Shown here one piece after another: positions 1 to 12,615 of a stretch of 64,000 nt of DNA. Within the stretch, counting starts at the first letter, position 1. Every line of letters starts with the position of its first letter. The notes under the pieces are model-generated. The model was not told where the DNA came from. It saw only the letters and a program-made list of their open reading frames with translations, and made no database searches. The position numbers were made by a program, and so were the translations under genes. This stretch comes from Antedon mediterranea (lineage: Eukaryota > Echinodermata > Crinoidea > Comatulida > Antedonidae), in NCBI RefSeq assembly GCF_964355755.1, contig NC_092673.1:31687001-31751000 (forward strand), written 5' to 3'.

Positions 1-420
1 ACAATCTCCTGATGTGCTAACACCAAATATGATTTTGACTCAAAAGTCTAATCACGTGAGGGCCCTCTTGGTATCCGTTTTACCAAGAACGACTTAGTTG
101 GAAAGCAATGGCGGAGGGTGCAATACCTGGCCGATACGTTTTGGTCCAGGTGGAAGAAAGAATATCTTCCCCTTCTACACGGTAGAAGGAAATGGCATCG
201 TGTAAGACGATGTCTGAAGGAGGGCGACCTCGTCCTAATGAAGGAAAGGGCAATTCATCGAAATAATTGGCCAATGGCAAGAGTCACAAGCACTCTTGAA
301 AGTAGTGACAAATTGGTGAGGAAGGTGGAATTAAAAGTGAGCCGAGATGGTTCAACCAAGCTGCTTTCTAGACCAAGCCATGAACTGGTGTTACTGATTC
401 CGGTAGAAGATATGGAGTGA
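1..420 (+). pseudogene. BEL/Pao retrotransposon pol 3' end (integrase C-terminal region), broken
   Basis: The conceptual product carries the typical end of a BEL/Pao polyprotein. A segment reading like LTPNMILTQKS lies at about 20-50 in one frame. WRRVQYLADTFW..RW..EYLP, then GDLVLMKE, then NWPMARV and a final RPSHELVLLIP run from about 110 to the stop at 418-420 in another frame. These match the DUF5641-type domain behind the BEL integrase core. The frame change and stop between about 50 and 80 show the copy is decayed. The integrase core lies beyond the left edge. Retroelement identity is firm; the exact family is not determined. Confidence 0.85.
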
Positions 421-545
421 AGGATTGTACGGTGTAAAATATCATGTTCATTCCTTTAAGAAGCAGAATTTTAGTTCAATAATTAATATGTTTTTCATAT
501 GTAATTTTTAAAAGTAGTGGTATACTTTGTATACCAAACGGGGAG

Positions 546-1045
546 TGTGCCGGCTTAGAGCACCTGCCGCCGTAAAGCGTGGCTCATTTGAATAGTATTT
601 TAGCACACGAATGACTCGTTAGGTATACGTAGTTCTATTGGACGAATCACTATACATTCGTCATATCATGCAAGGGATTGTATCGTGCGATGCTGGTGCA
701 TTTACAGTTGTTGTAAGTAGCTAAGTTTATAATAATGTATTACGATATACCGACTTAACTTAACCTAAAATTGATCTTGATAGATTACTACTGTACGTTG
801 TTATCTTAGTACATATAGGCCTATTATTTATGATAGCTTTCTCGCCGGCATTGGCTGGTGTGGTACTGTTTGTAGGTAACACTTCACATAGCCGGAATTT
901 GCGTATTGTGTGCCCGATGGGCTTGGCTCCCGTGCTCTATTATTATTGTTATTGTTTCAGTTACCATATAACCGCTTTACATATTAAATTGTACGGATCC
1001 AAAGTGCTGTGTTCGTGTTGTATTGTAACCGGTGTGGTTATCTGT
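546..1045 (+). mobile_element. BEL/Pao LTR (right boundary uncertain)
   Basis: A purine-rich tract (CGGGGAG) is followed at 546 by TGTGCCGGC, the usual PPT/LTR junction of BEL elements, about 125 nt after the pol stop. Gag-like coding follows from about 1098, so LTR plus leader must end between about 1040 and 1095. I could not fix the LTR 3' end or the primer binding site. The interval has no other coding content. Confidence 0.55.
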
Positions 1046-1097
1046 CTGGATAGCGGGCAGCCGGTATCGGTGAGGCCAGAACAGAGAACCTCAGTGG

Positions 1098-1398
1098 AGA
1101 TGTCTTCGAAAAAAAAAGCAGTAGAGCAAGTTCACGACGCTTATCCGTGTATTCGCAGCTCGCATTGACAGCCGCAGAGGCTCGGGCAGACGCTGCAATG
1201 AAGAAGGCACGCCTAAACTATACAAAAGAAAAAAGCAAAGTCCAAGTAGAACCAGCGAAGGCCAAGGCGGCATACCAATCGTTGCTGGATGAAGAGGCTG
1301 CTGCAGCTGCAGAGGCTAGGTCAAAGGTGCTTGACCAAGAGCTTCTCGAACTCAATGTGGATGACTTCAGTGACGATTCCTTGGATGGTGTTTTTTAA
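1098..1398 (+). pseudogene. BEL/Pao gag N-terminus, frameshifted and truncated
   Basis: ATG at 1098 opens MSSKKKAVEQ. The similarity continues one frame over from about 1147 as a charged helical stretch (LTAAEARADAAMKKARLNY, then an AAAAAEARSKV segment) and ends with an acidic DDFSDDSLDG tail. N-terminal coiled-coil regions of this kind are usual in BEL/Pao gag. A single-base frameshift near 1110-1150 separates the two parts. The coding stops where the next element begins at about 1391, so only about 100 codons remain. Confidence 0.65.
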
Positions 1399-2127
1399 TG
1401 TTGCCCTCTATTGATGGGTGTTTCTAAAGACCATAACAGAGAGAAGACCATGCGCGCAAAAGCCAAGGAAGACCCTACGAAATGGTAGTGTTCACAAAAT
1501 ACAACTAAAAAGAGTACAAACTCAATGATAACACCGTACATTTACTTACAGAATCTGTAAACATATTTTGATTTTAGTCTTTCGATTTTTTATCCAGAAA
1601 CCAACGCAGCTACTCCTCACACACACACACAGAATACAGATAATCATGATCAATTTAATCATAGATTTTCAAAAGAATATTAATATTAGGGACTAGTAAG
1701 TGTACTTAAAACAAGCTCATGATAATGACATCTGTTCAGTAAAATTACCATAGTCGAGTTATAAAATATAAAATATCATTTTTATCCTTAATCACTTGAA
1801 AATGTGCGCATAAGCAATGCTATAGGTAAAATCATGCTTTGTTTTTGAAAATCGAAAAACTAAAAACGAAATGTGTTTGTAAATGTAAGGTGTTATCATT
1901 GAAGTTGTAAGATTTTTAGTTGTATTTTGTGCACAATACCATTTCGTAGTGTCTTCCCTTGGCAACTGTGCACGCGGCCTTCTCTCTGCATGGTCTTAGC
2001 TTTAGAAATCATCAATAGAGGGCGACAAAATATTATACAAATTTGTTTTCAGTATTTAGATTTTGTAAAATTTTATTTTCGGTTTGTTTTCGGTTGTTTA
2101 TAGTTGTTTTCGGTAATTAGACTGACC
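1391..2127. mobile_element. MULE-like foldback MITE, copy 1 (left end truncated)
   Basis: The left arm (TTGCCCTCTATTGATGGG..., 1399) is the reverse complement of the right arm (...ATCAATAGAGGGCGACA, about 2030). The right side continues through CGGTTGTTT-type subrepeats to AATTAGACTGACC at 2127. The element at 20121-21150 is a full copy. Compared with it, this one lacks the outer left arm, where the gag remnant abuts. Confidence 0.75.
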
Positions 2128-2512
2128 CGTTTTAACTGTATTTAAGGTTAGGTAAATATTACCACACCATGTGGCAAAATCAGTTATTGACTGACTATAG
2201 TTTAATTCATTATTAGGCCCATCCTTAATAGATCCAGTTATAACACTGTCATCGGCATACTTAATTTAACAGCAGCAAATTTAATTTTAAACTCATTTGT
2301 ATATATGCTGAACAGAAAATTAACTTAATATTAAATTGCACAAAAAATCTATTTGAACAAATGGACAACCTGACTTTTGGATGAAACACCTTAAATCACC
2401 GTTGAATGCCAACAATTTACAATTTAAATGTCAAGGCTAAGTAGTGTTTTAGTATTCATTAAATTAAAATAACTTTTTTAATTTTTTTACAAATTTATAT
2501 TTTGATACTAAG
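2128..2512. other. AT-rich DNA upstream of NLR mini-exon; no gene seen
   Basis: No open frame, RNA gene or clear repeat is seen. If paralogue 1 has upstream exons, this would be intron sequence. Confidence 0.5.
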
Positions 2513-2578
2513 GTCAACTAAAAAAGTATGAAAAGCTTAAAGAAGAACTTCAAAGAAATCTTGATTCAAGGAAAGAAC
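2513..2578 (+). CDS. NLR paralogue 1, coiled-coil mini-exon
   Basis: This is a 66-nt exon bounded by AAG and GTAAG. Both edges are phase 1, and it encodes GQLKKYEKLKEELQ... with a C left over at the donor. It is the clear homologue of the last mini-exon of paralogue 2 (31895-31963), which has the same phase, the same split codon and a similar peptide (LLKNYERRKEELQEN). It splices in frame to 4206, where C+AG completes a Gln. No other mini-exon was found upstream. Confidence 0.75.
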
Positions 2579-4205
2579 GTAAGTTTAAAGACTTGTTGTC
2601 CCTCTGAAAAAAAATGATTCACTTTGAGCAAAAATAGGTGAAACAGGTGATAGCTTTTTCTATCCAAAATGTTTTGTTGTTGTTAAAATATACTAAAATA
2701 TACTAAAATATAGGCCTATACAGATATTAGTATCTAAAATCTACCTTGGGTTGTTTATTAGTAATTACTTATTTTCCATAAATTCAAAATGGCTGCCATT
2801 TGAAAAATTTTCCTTAATTTTCTCTTTAACCACTAAGTTTGTTGTAAAGAATGTTTTAAACACATACAAACATTATCCTTAAAATTCAGAATAACTAATT
2901 TAATTTTGCCTTTGAGTCTAGGTCAAAGGTCAATTTATTACACTATACACAATTATTTTATATCTTAGTATTAAGAATGTATTAGGTACAAATATAAATG
3001 TGGCCTTAAAGCTTTAAAATAACATTTAATCTGTGCTTTCTTCTGGAGATACAATGTTAAAGGTCAAAGGCTTAAATGACCCCCACACTTTTTTTTTAAT
3101 TATTGAATAAGCCATTTTAATGTTACAATAGTTAATCACTTTGACAAAAAAATTGATGGAAACGAAAAATTATTTAACCTAATAAAATCATAATTTAAAA
3201 AAAGAGTAGTAAACTGGAAGCCCATTTTCTGAAATTCAATGGGTTTGTATTTGATTTACTGTTTTTAATTTTTTTAAGCTAAATCATTATTTTTTTAATA
3301 ACCTAATTAAAACTACAAAGGGACTACAGAAAGGGATGTGATATCCATTATAATATCCAAAGAATTTAGATTTTCACTCCGATGAAGTACATGGTGACTG
3401 AGTTGTTCCATCCAACCCAATATATTTATAGAAAAGACAACTTCAAAGAAGGGACACAGACAAGGCTATCAAGTTGTTTGATAGCCTTGCATACCAGACT
3501 AATGAAAGTGGTCTATTCTGTTGGCCAGGGAAAGATTAACAAAAATCAGGAGACACCTCATCTTGTGATTAAGTTCTGGACATGGGCACAAGTTTGAGCA
3601 TTGAAGTAGTGAAGGGAAAAACAGGTTAAAAGCAACAAAATACAGTACATGGGATATGAGAGGTCTACACTACGTACATTTTTTTATATCTTTATGTATG
3701 CCTACCTATATCCAGTGAACAAAAAAATCGATGTTACGTTATCATATGGCTAGTCAAAGTTAAACAGTACAGTAGTTTTTTTCATTTCCTCCTTCAAAAT
3801 TATACAAATTTCAAGAGGCGCGCACCACGCTTCTACGTGTCCAATTTTCTTTCAAGACTTGTATCCTTTTGCTCAAATCATTTTCTTCCGAAATTGTCAT
3901 CTTCATGTTTAATTTTGATAATGTCATCATACAAAAAATTAGAACATATGTGAGTTCCGTAATTTCACCTATGCTACAGTACGCTGTATATAGATATATA
4001 GTATACAGTATACTGACAGTAAATAATATTCTATATGACACATAATTGGCACAACTCAGCACTAGTGTATAATGCATCAGGTCATAGGATGGCACACGTC
4101 AACATTTTCAATCGTATTTTAACGTACGTGCATCGTTTTGTGACGAATTAAATTATAGTTATTAATTTACTGTATTTTTGTTGTTGTTCTCATACATTCT
4201 TACAG
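2579..4205 (+). other. Intron of NLR paralogue 1
   Basis: It starts with GTAAG and ends with a T-rich tract and ACAG at 4205. It is AT-rich, with several poly-A/T runs. A 72-codon frame at 3382 has no recognisable content. The corresponding intron of paralogue 2 is 649 nt. Confidence 0.65.
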
Positions 4206-7200
4206 AGTTGATAGAAAAATATCTCCTTACACAACAGCAGCGCTACATATTTACACCACAACTTCAGAATCCGGGTTCCATGGTTGATGTAAAAGACATT
4301 TTCTTGGATTTGGCCATGTGGAAGAAAAAGAAAAATGAACCAATAACACTAGGTGGTATGTTAGATTTGATCAAATCCACACCTGCATGTAAGGTTCTTG
4401 TGGAAGGCGAAGCTGGCACAGGTAAAACAACCTTATTAAGGTACTTGGCATATAACACTACTAAGCATTCAATTAAAGCTTTTGAAGGTAAAATTGTATT
4501 TCTGTTGAACATAAGAGAGTTAGATGTAAATGATAACATCTTTGATTTGGTTGTAAAGCAACTGGATATGGAAGACTTTAGTATGAAAACCAATCTTCCA
4601 CAAGATTCAAAGTCAATTGAACAGTTCATAGTAAAGCATGATGATAAAATGGTCTTGATGTTAGATGGGTTAGATGAATTAAGGTTTAAGAATACAAGCT
4701 TGATTAGACTTTTCAGAAAGGAAAACTTAGGAAAGAGTGTTGTGATACTTACATCAAGATCAGGGAATCTTAATGAATTCACAAAAGTAAGTGATTTACA
4801 TGTTAGAGTTAGTGGATTTAAGGAATATGCTATGGGAATGTATATTGACAAATACTTTGAGTATCAACCACAATTGGGATTATCCCTGAGAAAGAAATTG
4901 GGTATTGGCAAACAGGTTTGGGATCGTAGACATGCAGAAGTTTATTCAGTGTGCAAGAATCCACTGTTTCTTTATTCAATTTGTATTGTGTGGGAAGACA
5001 TGCAAAGTCTTCCTCGGAATAAAACTGACAGTGTTAAAGAAATTATTCGCAATATTTTGAATCAGTTTAACAAACAAGGAAATGAAAAAAGAATGATTTC
5101 TAAATTTGAGGATATTCCAGTGGAATATGCAAATGCTATGATTTTGTTAGGAAAGTGCATGTATAACAGCTTGAGAGTAAATCAACTTTCAATAAACAAA
5201 AAAGACCTACAAGCCAATGACGCTACAGTTGACTTGGCTGTGAAACTAGGATTTGTTTATAAAGATTTGGCAGTTAGTAAATCTAACTTTGAAGTGTGTT
5301 ACATGCCTTTTCACAAGTTGATTGCAGAGGCATTAGTAGGATTTTATTTGTGTAAACTATGTGAAGTAGAAGGTAGGGAGAATGATCAAGGACAATTACT
5401 AACCCCATTGGATGATGGTGATTGGGAGGTGATCAAAGAAAGTGAACATTTAGAGGAGGCAAGAGATTTTGCAATTGGTTTTCTTGGTTCTGATGCTGGT
5501 ATGTTATTAAAGCATTTGATTTCAAATACTTTATCTTATTGTGATCAATTTTTTCGCAGTTTTTATGAGACTTTGTCAGCTGACCGCAAAAGCAAAGTTC
5601 TTGCCTACATTTTAGGTCTTTCTAATGTAGTTAACTTTGACATGCATAATTCCAATTTATCAGGAGTTTTAATGAATGGAATGATTAGAGAGTGTTCTTT
5701 TAAAGGAATTAAGTTGACATTACATGCTCTCAATATTAGTGAAAATAACATCAGCGACATTGATGGTACTTTACTGGGTGTTTTCTTAAGTAAGTCTCCT
5801 AAGCTGCACAAACTTGACTTGCATGATTGCAAACTATCCGGTAATGTAATGAATGAAATGATCAGAATACATGCAGGAGATGAGTTAGAATTACAAGACC
5901 TTTGTATTGGGAATAATGATATCAGTGACATTGATGGTACTTTATTGGGTGTTTTCTTGAGTAAGTCTCCTAAGCTGGTTAAGCTTGACATGCAAAATTG
6001 CAAACTATCAGGTAATGTAATGAATGAAATGATAAGAGTGTATGCAGGGGATAAGTCACAATTAGAAAATATTAGTATTAGGAATAATAATTTCAGTGGC
6101 ATTAATGGTACTTTACTGGGCTCTTTCTTGAGAAAGTCTTCTAAGCTGAATACTCTTTACATGGATAATTGCAAACTGTCAGGTAACGTAATGAATGAAA
6201 TGATCAGAATACACGCAGGAGATGAGTTAGAATTACAAGACCTTTGTATTGGGAATAATGATATCAGTTGCATTGATGGTACTCTACTGGGTGTATTATT
6301 GAGTAAATCTCATAAGCTACTTAAACTTTACATGAATGATTGCAGACTATCTGGTAATGTAATGAATGAAATGATCAGAGTGTATTCAGGAGATGAGTTA
6401 CAACTTCAAGAACTAGATATTGGGAATAATGATTTTAGTGCCATTGATGGTACTTTACTGGGTGTTTTCTTGAGTAAGTCTCATAAGCTGCTTAAACTTT
6501 ACATGAATGATTGCAAACTATCAGGTAATGTAATGAATGAAATGATCGGAGTGTATTCAGGAGATGAGTTAGAAGTACAAGAACTTGATATAAGGAATAA
6601 TGATTTCAGTGACATTTCTGGTACTTTATTTGGTACTTTATTGAGTAAGTCTTCTAAGCTTCATAAACTTTACATGAATGATTGCAAACTGTCAGGTAAC
6701 ATAATGAATACAATTATTAGTGCGTATTCAGAAGGGTTACAAATACAAGAGCTTTATATTGGGAATAATGACATCAGTCATATCGATGGTACATTACTGG
6801 GTACTTTCTTGAGTAATTCTCCTAAGCTGGTTAAACTTTACATGAATGATTGCAATCTATCTGGTAGCATATTTAATTCATTGATCATAGTATATGTAGG
6901 AGATGAGTTACAATTACAAGAGCTTAGTATTAGAAATAATGACATCAGTCATATCGATGGTTCCTTACTGGGTGTTTTTTTGAGTAATTCTCCTAAGCTG
7001 GTTAAACTTTACATGAATGATTGCAATCTATCAGGTTCCATAGTAAATGAAATGTTCAGTGGGTATGTAGTTGATGAGTTACAATTACAAGAGTTTTATA
7101 TTGGGAATAATGATATCAGTGGCATTGATGGTACTTTACTGGGTGTATTCTTGAGTAGGTCTCCAAAGCTGCTTAAACTTGACATGAAAGATTGCAAACT

Positions 7201-10200
7201 ATCAGGTTACATAGTAAACGAAATGATTAGAGGGTATGTAGGTGATGAGTTACAACTTCAAGAACTAGATATTGGGTATAATGATTTTAGTGCCATTGAT
7301 GGTACTTTGCTGGGTACTTTTTTAAGTAAGTCTCCTAAACTGCATAAACTTTACATAGATGATTGCAAACTATCAGGTAATGTAATGAATGAAATGATCA
7401 GAGTGTATTCAGGAGATGAGTTAGAATTACAAGAGCTTAGTATTACGAACAATGATATCAGAGAAATTGATGGTACTTCACTGGGTGTTTTCTTGAGTAA
7501 GTTTCCTAAGCTGATTAAACTTTACATGGATAATTGCAAACTATCTGGTAATGTAATGAATGAAATGATCAGAATACATGCAGGAGATCAGTTAGAATTA
7601 CAAGACCTTTGTTTTATGAATAATGATTTCAGTGACATTAATGGTACTATACTGGGTGTTTTCTTGAGGAAGTCTCATAGGCTGCTTAAACTTTACATGA
7701 ATAACTGCAGACTATCTGGTAATTTAATGAATAAAATGATCAGAGTGTATGCAGTAGAAGAGTTGGAATTACAAGAACTTGATATTAGAAATAATAATTT
7801 CAGTGACATTGATGGTACTTTACTGGGTGTATTCTTGAGTAGGTCTCCTAGGCTGCTTAAACTTTACATGAAAGATTGCAAACTATCAGGTAATGTAATG
7901 AATGACATGATCAGAGTGTATTCACGTGATGAGTTAGATTTTCAAGAACTAGATATTGGGTATAATGATTTTAGCGCCATTGATGGTACTTTACTGGGTA
8001 CTTTTTTAAGTAAGTCTCCTAAACTGCATAAACTTTACATGAATGATTGCAAACTATCAGGTAATGTAATGAATGAAATGATCGGAGTGTATTCAGGAGA
8101 TGAGTTACAACTACATGAACTTGATATTAGGAATAATGATATCAGTGGCATCAACGGTATTTTACTGTGTGTTTTCTTGAGTAAGTCTCCTAAGCTGCTT
8201 AAACTTTACATGAGTGATTGCAAACTATCAGGTAACATGATGAATGAAATGATGATATTGTATTCTGGAGATGTGTTACAAGAACTTGATATTAGGAATA
8301 ATGATTTTAGTGCCATTAATGGTACATTACTGGGTGTTTTCTTGAGTAAGTCTCCTAAGCTGCTTAAACTTTACATGAATGATTGCAAAATATCAGGTAA
8401 CATAATGAATGAAATGATCAGAGTGTATTCAGGAGATGTGTTACCATTACAAGTCCTTTGTATTGGAAATAATAATTTCAGTGACATTGATGGTACTTTA
8501 CTTGGTGTTTTCTTGAGTAAGTCTCCTAAGCTGATTACACTTTACATGGATGATTGCAGACTATCAGGTAGTGTAATGAATGAAATGATCAGAGTGTATT
8601 CAGGAGATGTGTTACCATTACAAGTCCTTTGTATTGGAAATAATAATTTCAGTGACATTGATGGCACTTTACTGGGTGTTTTCTTGAGTAAGTCTCCTAA
8701 GCTGCTTAAACTTTACATGGATGATTGCAAACTATCAGGTAATGTAATGAATGAAATGATCGGAGTGTGTTCAGGAGATGAGTTAGAATTACAAGAACTT
8801 GATATTAGGAATAATGATATCAGTGGAATTGATGGTACTTTACTTGGTGTTTTCTTGAGTAAGTCTCCTAAGCTGATTAAACTTTACATGGATGATTGCA
8901 AACTATGTGGGAATGTACTAAATGAAATGATCAGAGTGTATTCAGGAGATGTGTTACCATTACAAGTCCTTTGTATTGGAAATAATAATTTCAGTGACAT
9001 TAATGGTACTTTATTGGGTGTATTCTTGAGTAAGTTCCCTAAGCTGCTTAAACTGTACATGAATCATTGCAAACTATCAGGTAACATATTGAATGAAATG
9101 ATCAAAGTGTATTTAGAAGATGAGTTAGAATTACAAGACCTTAATATTGGGAATAATAATATCAGTGACATTGATGGTACTTTACTGGGTGTTTTCTTGA
9201 GTAAGTCTCCTAAGCTGCTTAAACTTTACATGGATGATTGCAAACTATGTGGTAACGTACTAAATGAAATGATCAGAGTGTATTCAGGAGATGTGTTACC
9301 ATTACAAGTCCTTTGTATTGGAAATAATGATTTCAGTGACATTAATGGTACTTTACTGGGTGTATTCTTGAGTAAGTTCCCTAAGCTGCTTAAACTGTAC
9401 ATGAATCATTGCAAACTATCAGGTAACATATTGAATGAAATGATCAAAGTGTATTTAGAAGATGAGTTAGAATTACAAGACCTTAATATTGGGAATAATA
9501 ATATCAGTGACATCGATGGTACTTTACTGGGTGTTTTCTTGAGTAAGTCTCCTAAGCTGCTTAAACTTTACATGGATGATTGCAAACTATCAGGTAATGT
9601 AATGAATGAAATGATCGGAGTGTATTTAGGAGATGAGTTAGAATTACAAGAACTTGATATTAGGAATAATGATATCAGTGCCATTAATGGTACATTACTG
9701 GGTGTTTTCTTGAGTAAGTCTCCTAAGCTGCTTAAACTTTACATGAATGATTGCAAAATATCAGGTAACATAATGAATGAAATGATCAGAGTGTATTCAG
9801 GAGATGTGTTACCATTACAAGTCCTTTGTATTGGAAATAATAATTTCAGTGACATTGATGGTACTTTACTTGGTGTTTTCTTGAGTAAGTCTCCTAAGCT
9901 GATTACACTTTACATGGATGATTGTAGACTATCAGGTAATGTAATGAATGAAATGATCAGAGTGTATTCAGTAGATGTGTTACAATTACAAGAACTTTAT
10001 ATTGGATATAATGATATCAGTGACATTGATGGTACTTTACTGGGTGTTTTCTTGAGTAAGTCTCCTAAACTGCATAAACTTTACATGGATGATTGCAGAC
10101 TATCAGGTAATGTAATGAATAAAATGATCAGAGTGTATGCAAGAGATATTTTACAATTACAAGTCTTTTGTATTTGGAATAATGATTTTAATGACATTGA

Positions 10201-10828
10201 TGGTACTTTACTAGGTGTTTTGTTGAGCAAGTGTCCTAAGCTGGTTAAACTATACATGCATGATTGCAAACTATCGGGTTTTGTAATGAATGAAATGATG
10301 AGAATGTATGGAGAAAACGAGTTGGCACTACAAGAGTTTAATATTGGAGGTAATTATATCAGTGACATTGATGGTACTTTACTGGGTGTTTTCTTGAGTA
10401 AGTCTCCTAAACTGCATAAACTTTACATGGATGATTGCAGACTATCAGGTAATGTAATGAATAAAATGATCAGAGTGTATGCAAGAGATATTTTACAATT
10501 ACAAGTCTTTTGTATTGGGAATAATGATTTTAATGACATTGATGGTACTTTACTAGGTGTTTTCTTGAGCAAGTGTCCTAAGCTGGTTAAACTATACATG
10601 CATGATTGCAAACTATCGGGTTTTGTAATGAATGAAATGATGAGAATGTATGGAGAAAACGAGTTGGCACTACAAGAGTTTAATATTGGAGGTAATTGTA
10701 TCAGTGACATTAATGACACTTTACTGGGTACTTTCTTGAGTAAGTGTCCTAAGCTGGTTAAAATCGATATGCATAATTATAAGCAATCAGATGCCATAGC
10801 AAATGTCGTGTACTATGCCTCATGTTAA
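4206..10828 (+). CDS. NACHT-LRR protein (NLR) paralogue 1, giant terminal exon
   Basis: One uninterrupted exon encodes 2,206 residues. After a short helical lead comes a NACHT ATPase: Walker A GEAGTGKTT at 4406-4432, Walker B MVLMLDGLDEL at 4649-4681, a sensor-like VVILTSRSGN, and the NPLFLYSIC segment in the following helical region. From about 5717 to the stop the protein is about 30 tandem 57-residue units, each with two RNI-type leucine-rich repeats. By family knowledge NLRs are cytosolic sensors: LRRs bind or autoinhibit, NACHT binds ATP and oligomerises. No signal peptide or membrane segment is seen. The start is a splice acceptor (CTTACAG) with the same phase as paralogue 2, so the protein must begin upstream. 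No DED or other N-terminal domain lies between position 1 and this exon. Either those exons are left of the window or the gene has lost them. The frame is intact, which argues against a pseudogene. Confidence 0.9.
5717..10828 (+). repeat. 171-nt coding tandem repeat (57-aa double-LRR unit, about 30 copies)
   Basis: The units follow a pattern L-x-I-x-N-N-x-[IF]-S-x-I-[DN]-G-T-L-L-G, then F-L-S-K-S-P-K-L, then L-x-M-x-x-C-x-L-S-G, then M-N-E-M-I and L-x-L-Q. I count 29 full units plus a divergent last one. Unit 6 and unit 15 are slightly short. Blocks are duplicated at multiples of 171: 342 nt (8891 vs 9233; 10117 vs 10459) and 1,368 nt (8381 vs 9749). Confidence 0.92.
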
Positions 10829-12615
10829 TATCACTGAAAAATAGGTATTCTTTATGGTACTACAAATATTGTTATCAACAAGTAGGATACTTTTTTTCAG
10901 GAGCACTTCTTATTGTCACTACGGTCTGGAATTGACCCATATAGAAAACCAGGTGCTTTTGTAAGCCAGGCGAGTAGTTTAATCATGCTATGGTGTTTTA
11001 ATTACCATAGTATTTGTAATATTTGGGTATTAGGAAATATAATAGGTTACTTGAGTTATGTTTCTATTTGTTTACATTAGATCATTAATGTTTAAGTGTA
11101 CTGATATGTTTTATTGTCTGGCAAATTGCTGACAGCTGACTTAAATCTAATTATTTATATTAATATAGTTTTTGATTAATGTTTGACTAAACATTTGTTT
11201 TTTACTTATTATTGTAGCCTATGTTCATAGTGGTATTAATCAATTACACAGAGTCTTGAAATCCAACTATAAATACAACACTTTATTGGGTTGTCCTGAC
11301 ATAACAGTCTAAAAACATCCACCTTGAAGACCCACAAGGTCTCACCCCTCTATGAGTGACGTTCACTTATAGGGTTACATTATTATCTCTAGCATTTAAC
11401 AAGTTTTCTTCTGAACTAATCAAAAAAGTAGTATCCCAACCCAAAACTGAAGATAGAAATATATGGTATAAATTCATCATAAAGCGTGGGTACAGTGTTT
11501 GGGGTCATGGCTCATATACGGCCTTGTAGTTTAGCAGTATTTAAGTAAGAAATATTTAATCCATAATAGGTCTATCATCTGTTAGTATATTTTGAAATGC
11601 AGATGCTTCTGTAAATAAATGTCTTGGATACATACATACATACTTGGATGATTACTATATATAATTACTATGTTGTAAATAAACATTGAAATATTATAAT
11701 AAAAATTTAAATCTAATATTTGTATTCTGGTTGATTTATTACAATGTTGTTATAGACCTGTTATAGACTGTTTTTTAGCTAATAAATAAAAAAAAACCCT
11801 AGTTGATTAGACCACTCTATCATAGTAATGGCCTTTCATAAAAACTACTGTAACAATTGAATTATATCTAGCTAATACGGTTTATTTGATCGTGTCCAAA
11901 GAAAGTTTGAGGTACTCTACCACTCACACCTGCAAACTTTAATTATCTTGCTTTGTCAAGAAAATTAAAATACCTGGTTCTAAAATATAAGCTACAATAT
12001 TCCATGTACAATATGTTGGCAAATTATAATGAAGCTCTCGCATTTAGACAACTACTGCTGGAGACTCACCACCATACATTACCCTTTAGAGGTTTAGAAC
12101 AACCAATTGGCAAGGAGGCAAATCAACCAAATCAGCAATTTGGACAACATAGGAACTAGTTATGTCATGGTAAATTCATTATGTGTATGCATGTACATTG
12201 AGTAGTATAGGTTCTAGACACATATGGCATTTCATACGTACAATACGAAAAATCCAGACAAAAATTGAAACGCCGACTGATGGACTATCATGAAAAAGAC
12301 AATAACTACAGACTTGGGGCAAGTCTACTTGAGCTTGAAATATCCAGAAATTGAAACGCAGACTGGTGGACATGAAAAAGATAATAGTCTAAGACAACCA
12401 ATAACACTATGCAATATGCATAGTTGTAAATCATAGGTCATTTCAAATCAGAGTGATTGAACCAAAAGGCAATAACTACAGACTTGGGGTAAGTCTAAGA
12501 CAACCAATGGCACTATGCAATATACATAGTTGTAGATCATAGGTCATTTCAAATCTGAGTGATTGAACCAAAACAAAATAAAACAACACAACTTTGTATC
12601 TGAAAATAAGATGCT
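10829..12615 (+). other. 3' flank/UTR of NLR paralogue 1, homologous to that of paralogue 2
   Basis: Blocks near 10900-11070, 11440-11640 and 11790-12615 align by eye with 35050-35210, 37005-37200 and 39545-41065. No second gene is seen. A short local tandem duplication (the GACTTGGGG.AAGTCTAAGACAACC region with following sequence) lies at about 12300-12570. Confidence 0.65.
11614..11619 (+). terminator. Candidate polyadenylation signal AATAAA, paralogue 1
   Basis: AATAAA lies in the block CTTCTGTAAATAAATGTCTT, which is conserved between the two paralogues (counterpart 37185-37190). Conservation in an otherwise drifting flank suggests a used 3' end. Transcript data would decide. Confidence 0.4.

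Noticed and set aside
830-1168. 112-codon plus-strand frame over the BEL LTR
   Set aside because: It crosses the LTR/leader and the start of gag. Only the last part (MSSKKKAVEQ) is meaningful, as gag.
5605-10719. Several open minus-strand frames of 62-165 codons opposite the LRR array
   Set aside because: The 171-nt repeat is a multiple of 3, so a stop-free antisense frame repeats itself. The products are mirror images of the LRR code with no domain of their own.
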